DNA from: Saccharofermentans sp.
Lineage (GTDB): Bacteria > Bacillota > Clostridia > Saccharofermentanales > Saccharofermentanaceae
Length of the DNA stretch: 46,530 nucleotides
Assembly: GCA_024403695.1 (NCBI GenBank)
Contig: JAKSRI010000023.1
Location: 1-46,530 of the forward strand
Direction: 5' to 3'
The position numbers were made by a program, and so were the translations under genes. Position 1 is the stretch's first letter; each line of letters begins with the position of its first letter. Shown here piece after piece: positions 17,434-25,543 of this stretch. The notes below the pieces were generated by a model that searched no databases, was not told where the DNA came from, and saw only the letters and a list, made by a program, of their open reading frames with translations.

Positions 17434-18153
17434 TTATTTGTTTCTCCCAAAGAGTGCACTGGCATTAGTCTGGAATAATTGCTTAGCAACTTCAGCCCCA
17501 CATCTCTTACAAATATTATCGTATGCTTTCTTTAATCTTACCGTTCTACCCTTAACGCTATGTGCGTCACTGGCTACGAGATCGACCTTGCCTTCCTTAA
17601 GCCATCCGGCAACAAGGAACTTGGTCTTAAATCCATTACGACCAATAACCGCATCCGCATTTACCTGGATATAACAGCCCATATCCTTAAGCTTATCTAG
17701 ATTATGACTACCACCTTTGAGACAGTCATAACGCTCTGCATGAGCGATAATCGGCTTGTAATTACGTGCCAGAACACTACTGATAAATTTTAACATAAGG
17801 GAGAATTCCACTCCATAATCAAATTCCATCAGAACCACCATGGAACCGTTCATTCGATTAACCGGATTATCAAGTAATTTAAGGGATTTCTCCGTCATAT
17901 ACATCTCACATCCGAGATATATATTCATATCTGGAAAGCTCTGGGAAATCACCCTGACAGTATCCTTATATATCTCCAAACGATCCTCCGAAGACACCTC
18001 GAACATACCCTCACGACAATGAGGCGTCAGAACCACATTACGAACACCCTGCTCATATTCGAGCTCCATAAGAACTTCCGTCTCCTCCATACAGGAAGAA
18101 CCGTCATCCACACCAGGCAATATGTGATTATGTATATCCCAAAGATTAGTCAT
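17434..18153 (-). CDS. cpsB: CpsB/CapC family protein-tyrosine phosphatase (PHP fold)
   Basis: A 239-residue metal-dependent phosphatase. The N-terminal DIHNHILPGVDDG (Asp6, His8, His10) and later His-containing segments (LTPHCREG, IIAHAERY, VASDAHS) are the PHP metal ligands. It dephosphorylates the CpsD tyrosine cluster. First gene of the operon; the start has only a weak site (GGTGAT). No glycosyltransferase, flippase or polymerase gene is in the operon. Confidence 0.93.
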   Translation of the reverse strand: MTNLWDIHNHILPGVDDGSSCMEETEVLMELEYEQGVRNVVLTPHCREGMFEVSSEDRLEIYKDTVRVISQSFPDMNIYLGCEMYMTEKSLKLLDNPVNRMNGSMVVLMEFDYGVEFSLMLKFISSVLARNYKPIIAHAERYDCLKGGSHNLDKLKDMGCYIQVNADAVIGRNGFKTKFLVAGWLKEGKVDLVASDAHSVKGRTVRLKKAYDNICKRCGAEVAKQLFQTNASALFGRNK

Positions 18154-18282
18154 TATTTATCACCATAGGTACTGGACTGCGTCGAAAAGTGACATACCTT
18201 CCTAATGGAATAATTCTATCACAAGTTCTTGTTTAAGCTGACTTCTTGCGCTCGTATTCCATTCGGTATTCAACAGGACGTT

Positions 18283-18308
18283 AAAAAAGTGCCGTCCGAA
18301 GACGACAC
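18283..18308 (-). terminator. Terminator of the sortase-like gene
   Basis: On the minus strand an 8-bp stem (GTGTCGTC / GACGGCAC) closes a TTCG tetraloop and is followed by six T. It lies 34 bases past the stop at 18342 and separates this unit from the cps operon. Confidence 0.92.
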
Positions 18309-18341
18309 TGCTCAAAATTATTAACTATCCAATATCTTTAT

Positions 18342-19019
18342 TTATGCGAATGTCATACCTAAAGCCTTAACTACCATGAGAGGATCTACTTTGGTAATCT
18401 GTACAGAAGAGTCTTCTGTTCTAGATAATGTTCTGCTATCGATATCGAACTGGCTTTCGTAACCATTATCAATATTATCTGCACTGATTATATTCCACTG
18501 GCAGATGCGGATGTTCTTATAGTTCTCGAGGCAAGTATATGTTAAATAATCACATCTACCTGTTGCAACTGTGCCATCCTCATAAACGAGGCTATCTATT
18601 GTATTGTGTCCATCTGCTACTTCAACGCACTTAATATAAATAGTTCCACCATTATTTGTCTTAATCATTCCGATATCACCAACGTTAACCTGAGTGAGGG
18701 AACTGAATGCCTGATAGTTATGATCTGCGATTGTCATGCCCTGAATGTTAGGCATATGGTAGAAACAAGCACTGTCTTCTGCATCACATACTGACTGAGA
18801 AATGCTGTTGTAAAGAGCTACATCGATATTTGCTGAAGAAATAACGAGTCTTCCGTATCCCTGAGAATTAATCTGTGGATTTTCGTTATTAATTTCTACA
18901 TTACTTTCTTTACCAGTTCTAGGATTAATGGAATCCATAGTTGGAGTATATGCCAATGAAGAATAACTCATGCTGGAAATCACTGCCAACGAAGCTAAGA
19001 TAGATAATAACTTTTTCAT
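18342..19019 (-). CDS. Secreted sortase-fold protein under a c-di-GMP riboswitch
   Basis: A 225-residue protein with a signal peptide (1-23) and no other membrane segment. Residues 55-178 read as a divergent sortase domain. IADHN gives His100 where sortases have AGH; NVGD (112-115) matches the L-x-x-GD turn; Cys163 in LTYTC matches TLxTC; Arg171 in NIRICQ follows eight residues later. The triad is thus complete. Ordinary sortases keep an N-terminal membrane anchor; here the signal seems cleavable. Residues 180-225 are unlike anything I recognise. AAAGGAG precedes the ATG. Function as an active transpeptidase is inference. Confidence 0.65.
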   Translation of the reverse strand: MKKLLSILASLAVISSMSYSSLAYTPTMDSINPRTGKESNVEINNENPQINSQGYGRLVISSANIDVALYNSISQSVCDAEDSACFYHMPNIQGMTIADHNYQAFSSLTQVNVGDIGMIKTNNGGTIYIKCVEVADGHNTIDSLVYEDGTVATGRCDYLTYTCLENYKNIRICQWNIISADNIDNGYESQFDIDSRTLSRTEDSSVQITKVDPLMVVKALGMTFA

Positions 19020-19043
19020 ACTAACACTCCTTTACGATAAGAG

Positions 19044-19118
19044 AACGGTAACTGGCTGCCATGTCAAAGGCCCTATAGTTTTGCGTCACACCCTTTCGAA
19101 TGCTTTGCCATTGGTTGT
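19044..19118 (-). ncRNA. Cyclic di-GMP-I (GEMM) riboswitch
   Basis: On the minus strand the leader contains the conserved aptamer elements in order: GGCAAA, a five-pair hairpin capped by GAAA, GTGACGCAAA, then GGGCC...GGCAGCC and GTTACCG. This is the GEMM-I pattern, including the tetraloop and its receptor side. The last aptamer base lies about 15 bases before the AAAGGAG ribosome site. A CTCTT just upstream could pair with that site, so translational control is likely. The regulated gene encodes the sortase-like secreted protein. Confidence 0.88.
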
Positions 19119-19134
19119 TATGTTTCTTAACTTA

Positions 19135-19160
19135 GTTATACTATTCGTGACAAACGAATA
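19135..19160 (-). promoter_or_regulatory. Promoter and inverted repeat upstream of the riboswitch
   Basis: TATAAC (19135-19140, minus strand) would start the RNA about 10 bases before the aptamer. Directly upstream lies an inverted repeat TATTCG-N7-CGAATA (19142-19147 and 19155-19160), which covers the promoter spacer and -35 side. The -35 hexamer is poor, so an activator or alternative sigma factor may act here. Confidence 0.5.
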
Positions 19161-19181
19161 AAAGGTGTTCATAACACCTTT
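19161..19181. terminator. Perfect hairpin upstream of the riboswitch promoter
   Basis: AAAGGTGTT and AACACCTTT form a 9-bp perfect stem with a three-base loop, followed on the minus strand by TTTTATTCG. It may stop read-through from the nucleotidyltransferase operon. Confidence 0.5.
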
Positions 19182-19448
19182 AAATCTTTGTTTATCGTTG
19201 TCATAATTCGCTATTCGCCTGGAGAAATTTATAAAAGATAATTAACTAATAAGTCTGAAAACACCTTAATTTACAGTATATTTGCGATTTTTAGCTAATT
19301 TACACCAGTCAATTATTTTTAACCGCATATTCGTTATTCGTTTAAGGCGTCATAATTCGTTCAAAAGAATTTAGCATACTAAAAATAGTAAAAAATACAT
19401 GACTGAAATTGGCATATTTTCACATGCAAAAACCAACTTTTAAGACAA
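19182..19448. repeat. Non-coding region with TATTCG/AATTCG boxes
   Basis: No gene is visible in these 267 AT-rich bases. They carry AATTCG-C-TATTCG at 19205-19217, TATTCG-T-TATTCG at 19328-19340 and AATTCG at 19354-19359. Paired boxes repeat every seven bases. With the inverted pair at 19142-19160 this makes seven related hexamers in about 220 bp. Confidence 0.55.
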
Positions 19449-20663
19449 TTAAACGTTAAATCTGGTAGCGCCAAGTCTCTCCAGAAACTTAGTTTCTTCA
19501 TTTTCCTGCTTCAAATTATTCTTAAATGACTTTAATGTAACGCCTCTTCTTATTCCCTTAACTATCCAACGAATGATTTGATACAGCCACGCAAATGGTG
19601 TAAGCCATGGACACTTCTTCAGCACTTTCCAGTTTCTTTTACCATACTCCTGTGCGGTCTTAAGTCCTTGTATCGGATTTTTGGTCATTCTAATTATTAC
19701 AACTGCACGTGCATCTGTACTCATCTTCTCGCTGAAGTTTCCATGCGCGAAAATATAATCTATTAATTCATCTGGGATACTAGGATCATCTTTGCCCACC
19801 TGATCGCACCAAGTAATTTCCCTCTTAAGGCCCAGATATTTCTTACACATATATGTAACAACCATTGCCATCTGCTTAAGTCCAATTGATTCTGCAAAAG
19901 GTGCGAATTCGTCTCGCCAAAATTCGTCGTCGACATTCTTCTCTACATACATCATCCAGTCGATTATCTGTCTCATTCCGAGACCACTTCCGATATGCTG
20001 ATTTATGTGAACAAGAAGAACTATTCCATTCTCTAGGACAGGCAAAGAATTAAACTTATATTCATCTAGCTTCTGTTCTACACAATTAGGAATGGCTTTA
20101 TATATCGCATTATCAAGAATCTCATTTTGTTCCTGATTATCACTGGTGGAAAAATAATTATGCAATTCGATTTCCACTCCAGACTCGCAGAACATTCCAA
20201 TGTGTCTTCTATATTCCTCTAAAGTATCTATTGGACGATATGAATTATCTTTCATAATATGAAAAGCCTTCTCGAACAGATGAGGCTCCACAATAATATC
20301 TATATCTCCCATACATCTGTGCTCAGGACATGGATAATTCATAGCAGCAGACGCACCCTTAAGAACAACCGCCTTAATACCGTTGCTCTCCAATAAAGAC
20401 AACAACTTTTCCTGTTCAGACATAACAAGATGAAAATTCTGAATATTAGCACCAAGCGCCATCATGTATTCCAACTTAGCTTCATTACTAAGTTTAAGAT
20501 TTGCAATACGCTTAGCAGGAAGACCATAAACAGTCTGATTTCTAAGTTCTTCAATAACACCACTCCAGTCATCCAGAATGGCATTATCAATGCCTGACAT
20601 ATCGTCACTGAAAAAATCAGAAAGTAAACTGATTACGTGTTGTCTTATTTTATTATCATTCAT
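19449..20663 (-). CDS. Uncharacterised nucleotidyltransferase family protein (NTP_transf_5-like)
   Basis: A 404-residue cytosolic protein. The core reads VVLKGASAAMNYP (99-111) then GDIDIIVEP (119-127), the KG...DxD pattern of minimal-type nucleotidyltransferases, with a further acidic residue in EIELHNYF. This is the family often found near polysaccharide and peptide-modification genes; the substrate is not known. The ATG overlaps the DJ-1 stop by one base (TAATG). Third gene of a three-gene operon. Confidence 0.8.
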   Translation of the reverse strand: MNDNKIRQHVISLLSDFFSDDMSGIDNAILDDWSGVIEELRNQTVYGLPAKRIANLKLSNEAKLEYMMALGANIQNFHLVMSEQEKLLSLLESNGIKAVVLKGASAAMNYPCPEHRCMGDIDIIVEPHLFEKAFHIMKDNSYRPIDTLEEYRRHIGMFCESGVEIELHNYFSTSDNQEQNEILDNAIYKAIPNCVEQKLDEYKFNSLPVLENGIVLLVHINQHIGSGLGMRQIIDWMMYVEKNVDDEFWRDEFAPFAESIGLKQMAMVVTYMCKKYLGLKREITWCDQVGKDDPSIPDELIDYIFAHGNFSEKMSTDARAVVIIRMTKNPIQGLKTAQEYGKRNWKVLKKCPWLTPFAWLYQIIRWIVKGIRRGVTLKSFKNNLKQENEETKFLERLGATRFNV

Positions 20664-21211
20664 TATGGATGCTGAATTCTGCCCTTAATATCATCAGCAA
20701 GTTCTGCACCTTCGAGAAGCTTAACCAGCTCCAGTGCCAAGTCAATAGAGAAACCAAGTCCACGACCTGTAGTAAAGATGCCATCTGTTACCACACCCTC
20801 ACCTGTACATGTAGCACCGAGAAGCTTGTCCTCCCATCCTGGGAAACATGTTGCTTTCTTACCCTCGAGAAGGCCAAGACGACCGATAACAGAAGGTCCT
20901 GCACACACTGCCGCCACGCGCTTACCATTTCGTGCAAAATCCTTAATAACCCCTGCGAGACCCTCGTGCTCGCCCATGTGAGTTGTGCCTGGCATACCAC
21001 CTGGGATAAAGATCATGTCAGAGTCATCAAAAGACGCCTCTTCAAAAGTCTTATCTGCCACAACTGTCACGTTATGAGAACTAACTGTAGCGAGATTATC
21101 TGTAATAGACACCAGCTGTGTCTCGATGCCCGCACGTCGTAAAATATCAACCGTAGTGAGGCACTCTACCTCTTCTGTTCCATCTGCAATAAAAACTGTT
21201 ACTTTGCTCAT
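20663..21211 (-). CDS. DJ-1/PfpI family protein
   Basis: A 182-residue protein of the DJ-1 clade. Glu14/Glu15 in DGTEEVE and the nucleophile Cys103 in AVCAGPSVIG are the conserved pair. Members act as glyoxalases, chaperones or deglycases depending on subgroup. GAGGAAAT precedes the ATG, which overlaps the transporter stop (ATGA). Confidence 0.93.
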   Translation of the reverse strand: MSKVTVFIADGTEEVECLTTVDILRRAGIETQLVSITDNLATVSSHNVTVVADKTFEEASFDDSDMIFIPGGMPGTTHMGEHEGLAGVIKDFARNGKRVAAVCAGPSVIGRLGLLEGKKATCFPGWEDKLLGATCTGEGVVTDGIFTTGRGLGFSIDLALELVKLLEGAELADDIKGRIQHP

Positions 21212-22092
21212 GTTATTTCCTCGCTTGTTCTTAAATTAATTCTCGATCTGATAACGGCCACGCCGATAATAATTACATAACCTATTATACTCAAAAAATG
21301 TGGTGTTTCGTTTAAGAAAAACAAACCGAGAAGTGCGGCGAAAACCACCTGCGTATAATCGTAAACTGCGATCCTTTTGGCAGGGGAAAATTTGTATGCG
21401 GAAGTGATACCAAACTGACCCATGGTAGCACTAAGTCCTGCCAGCAAAAGGCACACGAGTTGCGCCGCGGACATGGGCACGAAATTCATCACAAAACCAG
21501 GCAGTGTAACCAGGCACGAAAAGGCAGAAAAACAGAACACAATAACTCGGGTTTTCTCACCCTTTTTTCCGAGTCTTCTAACAAAGGTATATGCCATACC
21601 TGCAGCGAATCCTCCATATAATCCGATAAGGCCTGGAACCATAGCCATATCGCCTGTTGGCCTTACTACAAACAATACTCCAATGAACGCAGTCACAGTG
21701 GCTATAATGTCGATTTTTGTTGGCTTTTCCTTAAGCAAAAACACCGACGCTATTATGGCAAAAAATGGCGACATTTTATTAAGCATATTGGAGTCTGCAA
21801 TATTAAGTTTATCTATAGTATAAAAATTCGCGATTAAACCAGACGTGCCAAAAAGACATCTTAAAAACACATCTAATTTACATCCACTTTTTATAGCAAA
21901 TATATCACCTGATTTTATAAGCAAAAATGAGGCCACAATAAGGGCTACAAAATTACGAAAAAATGCCTTCTCCATAGTAGGCAAATCTCCTGCCATTTTT
22001 ACGAAAAATGTCATGAGAGAAAAACCAAGTGATGCAGCTATGATACACAATATTCCTTTAGTTTGATTGTTCAATTTGTCCACTTCTTTCAT
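21208..22092 (-). CDS. EamA/DMT family transporter
   Basis: About 294 residues with ten hydrophobic helices and two EamA repeats (SLGFSLMTFFVKMAG at the start of the first, GLSATMGQFGITSAY in the second). The family moves small metabolites. The frame is open to an ATG at 22113, but I prefer the ATG at 22092. The sequence ATAGGATACA sits eight bases before it, exactly as before the yjjG ATG at 3510, which suggests a leaderless start. No ribosome site fits either ATG. Confidence 0.85.
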   Translation of the reverse strand: MKEVDKLNNQTKGILCIIAASLGFSLMTFFVKMAGDLPTMEKAFFRNFVALIVASFLLIKSGDIFAIKSGCKLDVFLRCLFGTSGLIANFYTIDKLNIADSNMLNKMSPFFAIIASVFLLKEKPTKIDIIATVTAFIGVLFVVRPTGDMAMVPGLIGLYGGFAAGMAYTFVRRLGKKGEKTRVIVFCFSAFSCLVTLPGFVMNFVPMSAAQLVCLLLAGLSATMGQFGITSAYKFSPAKRIAVYDYTQVVFAALLGLFFLNETPHFLSIIGYVIIIGVAVIRSRINLRTSEEIT

Positions 22093-22141
22093 TCGTTTCG
22101 TGTATCCTATCATATAACTTTAACGAAAATATTTAAAATTC

Positions 22142-22170
22142 TTGACATCTAGAAATCAAAACACTAAATT
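22142..22170 (+). promoter_or_regulatory. Promoter of the H1-like gene
   Basis: A consensus TTGACA (22142-22147) and TAAATT (22165-22170) with a 17-bp spacer. The best sigma-A-type promoter in the window, consistent with an abundant protein. Confidence 0.75.
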
Positions 22171-22220
22171 ATGGGTGTTTCAGAAAGAATTTTCAAAAGT
22201 TATTTTTGGAGGATAAAGAA

Positions 22221-22616
22221 ATGGCTAAGACAACAAAGAAAGAGACAGCTAAGGTAGTTGAGGCTCCTAAGGCTGAGGTAAAGGCAGAGGTTAAGGCAGC
22301 TGCTCCAGTAGCAGAGAAGAAGGTAGCTGAGAAGAAGGCTCCAGTAGCTAAGAAGGAAGCTCCTGCAAAGAAGGCAGCTCCAGCAGCTAAGAAGCCAGCA
22401 GCTAAGAAGGCTCCTGCAAAGAAGGTAGCTCCTGCTACAATTAAGACAGTTGAGATCCAGCTCGGTGAGCAGTCCATCTCTTACGATGCAATCATCAAGA
22501 AGGTAGTTAAGGCTGCTAAGGGTGCTAAGGTTGTTGACGCTTACGTTAAGGTAGACGAGAACAAGATCTACTACGTAGCTGACAAGAACGAGACACAGAG
22601 CATCGATCTTTTCTAA
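22221..22616 (+). CDS. Lys/Ala/Pro-rich histone-H1-like protein with DUF6465-type C terminus
   Basis: 131 residues. Residues 1-74 consist of Lys, Ala, Pro, Glu and Val in repeats such as KKAPAKK and AAKKPAA, like histone H1 tails. Residues 75-131 form a small folded domain ending EIQLGEQSISYDAIIKKV...DAYVKVDENKIYYV, which I recognise as the clostridial DUF6465 type. A role in nucleic-acid binding or condensation is inferred from the tail. The GGAGG site selects the ATG at 22221 rather than the earlier open frame. Codons are strongly biased, suggesting high expression. Confidence 0.82.
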   Translation: MAKTTKKETAKVVEAPKAEVKAEVKAAAPVAEKKVAEKKAPVAKKEAPAKKAAPAAKKPAAKKAPAKKVAPATIKTVEIQLGEQSISYDAIIKKVVKAAKGAKVVDAYVKVDENKIYYVADKNETQSIDLF

Positions 22617-22642
22617 TTAATAGAAAAACTTGTTTCTAATTT

Positions 22643-22680
22643 AAAAGACCATCGGATTATTCCGGTGGTCTTTTTATATA
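22643..22680 (+). terminator. Terminator of the H1-like gene
   Basis: A 14-bp stem (AAAAGACCATCGGA / TCCGGTGGTCTTTT, one G-T pair) followed by further T. The A-run on the other side lets it serve the convergent lipoprotein gene as well. Confidence 0.9.
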
Positions 22681-22708
22681 GATGAATATCAATATTTAAT
22701 TCTATTAC

Positions 22709-23380
22709 TTAGAGCAAGTCACTTGGATTCTCGAGGTCAGCACCATCACAGAAATCATCCATGAGATCAACAAAATCTTCTGCATCATCGCCCTGGGAAA
22801 CTGCACGGGCAACTACTACCGTCTTACCATCGCGATAAGCAACAACTCTCAGATAACGCTCAACCTTATCAGTCTCCACATAACCTGCGAGGAGATAATA
22901 ATCGTCATCTGACTCCGCCTCGAAGTCACCATAGTCACGCCAGAAATCGAAGTACTCTGTATCCTCACCTAATAACTCATCCAAATCATCGAAGAAGTCC
23001 TCTGCATCATCCTCATTCTTATACTGAAGAATGTATACGGAGAAATTAGATGAATGATCTTCATCCTCCACCCACTTTCTAGCTGCGAGAACAGATGCCA
23101 GCTCGCTTCCAGTAATATCAGCGTATGTGAAGTCACCTACAAGACCCTTGAAGTATCTAGCGTTGTTAGAGAGCGCATAAGCACCATCCTCAAAGTCTCC
23201 ATCCTCTTCATCCATCTTACGATAATCCTGAGCATCTACCTTCTCAAAATCCATATCATCGAGTACGTTTGTATACTTCTTCAGCGGATTACTAATAGCA
23301 GCGCATCCTGTCATGCCGAGAGTCATGGAAAGCGTCATACCAACAGCCATAGTTGTGGCAAGTATTTTCTTTGTTTTCAT
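22709..23380 (-). CDS. Acidic putative lipoprotein
   Basis: A 223-residue protein. The N terminus is a lipoprotein signal ending LGMTGC (Cys26). The mature part is very acidic, with Asp/Glu runs around EDAEDFFDDLDELLGEDTEYFDFW. No known domain is recognised; the pattern of alternating acidic and aromatic residues suggests a small alpha/beta domain on the outer membrane face. AGGAGG precedes the ATG. Monocistronic. Confidence 0.75.
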   Translation of the reverse strand: MKTKKILATTMAVGMTLSMTLGMTGCAAISNPLKKYTNVLDDMDFEKVDAQDYRKMDEEDGDFEDGAYALSNNARYFKGLVGDFTYADITGSELASVLAARKWVEDEDHSSNFSVYILQYKNEDDAEDFFDDLDELLGEDTEYFDFWRDYGDFEAESDDDYYLLAGYVETDKVERYLRVVAYRDGKTVVVARAVSQGDDAEDFVDLMDDFCDGADLENPSDLL

Positions 23381-23442
23381 ATTATCCTCCTGGTGAATAT
23401 CTATCCTTTTTAATTCCTAATGATAATTTTACTTGGAAACGC

Positions 23443-23571
23443 GACAGATTGCCAGTTAGCTCGTCAATTAAGTGTGAAAATGACGAGGCAACTGGCAATT
23501 TCAGAGCTAGTACAGACAGATTGCCACCTAGCTCGTCAATTATGCATCAGTTTGACGAAGCGACTGGCAAT
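23443..23571. repeat. Two tandem long-hairpin repeats (TTGCCA family)
   Basis: Two copies begin with GACAGATTGCCA at 23443 and 23515, 72 bp apart. Each folds into a 52-base hairpin: copy 1 pairs ATTGCCAGTT (23448-23457) with AACTGGCAAT (23490-23499) and CTCGTCA with TGACGAG inside. Copy 2 (23520-23571) has the same outer and inner stems with base changes on both arms. No reading frame or T-run is present. They fill the gap between the P-ATPase 3' end and the lipoprotein promoter. Confidence 0.85.
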
Positions 23572-23596
23572 CCAGTCACATAGACCGCTATCTATA

Positions 23597-25504
23597 TTAC
23601 AACTTCTTAGTATTAAGGGCGCGAATCGCATTCAATACAGCCAGAACCATTACACCAACATCGGCAAAAACTGCGAACCACATGTTAGCAATTCCGAATG
23701 CACCAAGCACCAGGCAAGCGAACTTAATAAGGAGTGCAAGCACAATGTTCTGGTAAACAATTCGAATGCACTTACGGGAGATCTTAATACCCTTGCTAAT
23801 CTTAAGTGGATCGTCATCCATAAGTACTACATCTGCTGCTTCGATAGCTGCATCAGAACCCATGGCACCCATAGCAATTCCGATATCGGCACGGCTTAAT
23901 ACAGGAGCATCATTAATACCGTCACCAACGAATGCCAGTCTGTCCTTCTCACCCTTAGCAGCGAGAAGCTCCTCAACTGCACTTACCTTATCAGCAGGAA
24001 GAAGCTCAGATCTAACTTCATCAACCTTAAGATCAGCAGCAACTTTATCTGCAACTTTCTTTGCATCACCAGTGAGCATTACAACCTTCTCAACACCTGA
24101 CTGCTTCATCTGTGCGATTGCTTCGCGGGATGTTGGCTTCTCTACGTCAGAGATAAGGATGTGACCAGCGTATACACCATCAATTGCCACATGAACTACT
24201 GTACCAACTTCATGGCACTCGAGAGATTCTGCACCAACCTTTGTCATGAGCTTAACGTTACCAACAGCAACCTTCTTGCCATCTACAGTGGCAACAATTC
24301 CGTGACCAGAAATTTCTTCGATATCACCTACACGTGAACGATCAATTTCACGACCGTACTCCTTCTGCAAACTCTTACTGATAGGATGTGAAGAAGCGAT
24401 CTCAGCATGTGCTGCATAATCGATAAGCTCCTCATAAGGGATAACTGCGTGGTGAACACCAGTTACCTGGAAAACACCCTGTGTAAGTGTACCTGTCTTA
24501 TCACAAACAACAATCTTTGTATTAGCGAGAGTCTCCATATAGTTGGAACCCTTAATGAGAATTCCTTCCTTACTTGCACCACCAATACCTGCGAAGAATG
24601 TAAGTGGAATACTAATTACCAAAGCACATGGACAACTGATAACGAGGAATGTCAATGCTCTGTAGATGAAGTCAGCCCACTGTGCAGGATTACCCATGAT
24701 AAGGTTTACAACAGGTGGAAGAATAGCCAGTGCGAGAGCTGCTATACAAACAAATGGAGTATAGTAACGTGCGAACTTGGAAATGAAGTTCTCTGACTTA
24801 GACTTACGTGAACTGGACTCTTCAACAAGTGTAAGAATCTTAGATACTGTAGACTCACCAAACTCCTTGCTTGTGCGAATCTTGATTACACCTGTCATGT
24901 TAATGCATCCACTAATAACCTCATCGCCAGCCTTAACTTCACGAGGCAAAGACTCACCTGTAAGTGCACTTGTGTTAAGTGAAGATGTACCCTCCTCAAC
25001 TACACCATCGAGAGGTACCTTCTCACCTGGCTGAACAACGATAATGCTACCAATAGCCACCTCATCAGGGCTTACCTGAGTAAGCACACCATCTACTTCG
25101 ATATTAGCGTAGTCAGGTCTGATATCCATAAGACCGCTAATGTTCTTACGGCTCTTACCAACAGCGTAACTCTGGAACAGCTCACCAATCTGGTAGAAAA
25201 GCATTACTGCTACAGCTTCGTTAAAATCACCTTCACCAGTCTTGATCAACTCGTAAATAGCAAGTGCAAATGCGCCAAGTGTAGCGATTGCCATAAGGAA
25301 ATTCTCATCAAAGATCTGACCATTAATGATGCCGCGGCCAGCTTTTTTAAGAATGTCATATCCGATTACCAGATACGCTGCGATGAATGCTGCTAGAACA
25401 ACGTAGATAGGAAGTTCAACGAGCTTAAGTGCTACATTAATTCCTACAAGAATTACAATCGCAATGATTATTCTTCTGAGCATTTTCTTCTGTTTACGAG
25501 TCAT
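23597..25504 (-). CDS. cadA: Cd2+/Zn2+-type P1B-ATPase (metal efflux)
   Basis: A 635-residue heavy-metal P-ATPase. Motifs are TGES (182-185), the membrane metal site CPC (291-293), the phosphorylation site DKTGT (335-339), HP (373-374) and GDGINDAP (527-534). Lys594 in the seventh helix and Asp615 in FADVGV of the eighth are the hallmarks of the Zn/Cd/Pb (P1B-2) class. Unlike most homologues it has no N-terminal metal-binding domain; that domain is encoded separately by the gene just upstream. Both follow one promoter controlled by the ArsR-AraC protein. Confidence 0.94.
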   Translation of the reverse strand: MTRKQKKMLRRIIIAIVILVGINVALKLVELPIYVVLAAFIAAYLVIGYDILKKAGRGIINGQIFDENFLMAIATLGAFALAIYELIKTGEGDFNEAVAVMLFYQIGELFQSYAVGKSRKNISGLMDIRPDYANIEVDGVLTQVSPDEVAIGSIIVVQPGEKVPLDGVVEEGTSSLNTSALTGESLPREVKAGDEVISGCINMTGVIKIRTSKEFGESTVSKILTLVEESSSRKSKSENFISKFARYYTPFVCIAALALAILPPVVNLIMGNPAQWADFIYRALTFLVISCPCALVISIPLTFFAGIGGASKEGILIKGSNYMETLANTKIVVCDKTGTLTQGVFQVTGVHHAVIPYEELIDYAAHAEIASSHPISKSLQKEYGREIDRSRVGDIEEISGHGIVATVDGKKVAVGNVKLMTKVGAESLECHEVGTVVHVAIDGVYAGHILISDVEKPTSREAIAQMKQSGVEKVVMLTGDAKKVADKVAADLKVDEVRSELLPADKVSAVEELLAAKGEKDRLAFVGDGINDAPVLSRADIGIAMGAMGSDAAIEAADVVLMDDDPLKISKGIKISRKCIRIVYQNIVLALLIKFACLVLGAFGIANMWFAVFADVGVMVLAVLNAIRALNTKKL

Positions 25505-25543
25505 GTTGATTTACCACTTTTCTTTATTATTTCAAACTAATTA

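Noticed and set aside
18154..18280. Second GEMM riboswitch before cpsB, prompted by GACGCA in the leader
   Set aside because: The GAAA hairpin, GCAAA start and 3' ACCG element are missing in the right order.
23520..23571. Hairpin after the P-ATPase as its terminator
   Set aside because: No T-run follows on the minus strand, and the same hairpin recurs 72 bp further on as a repeat.
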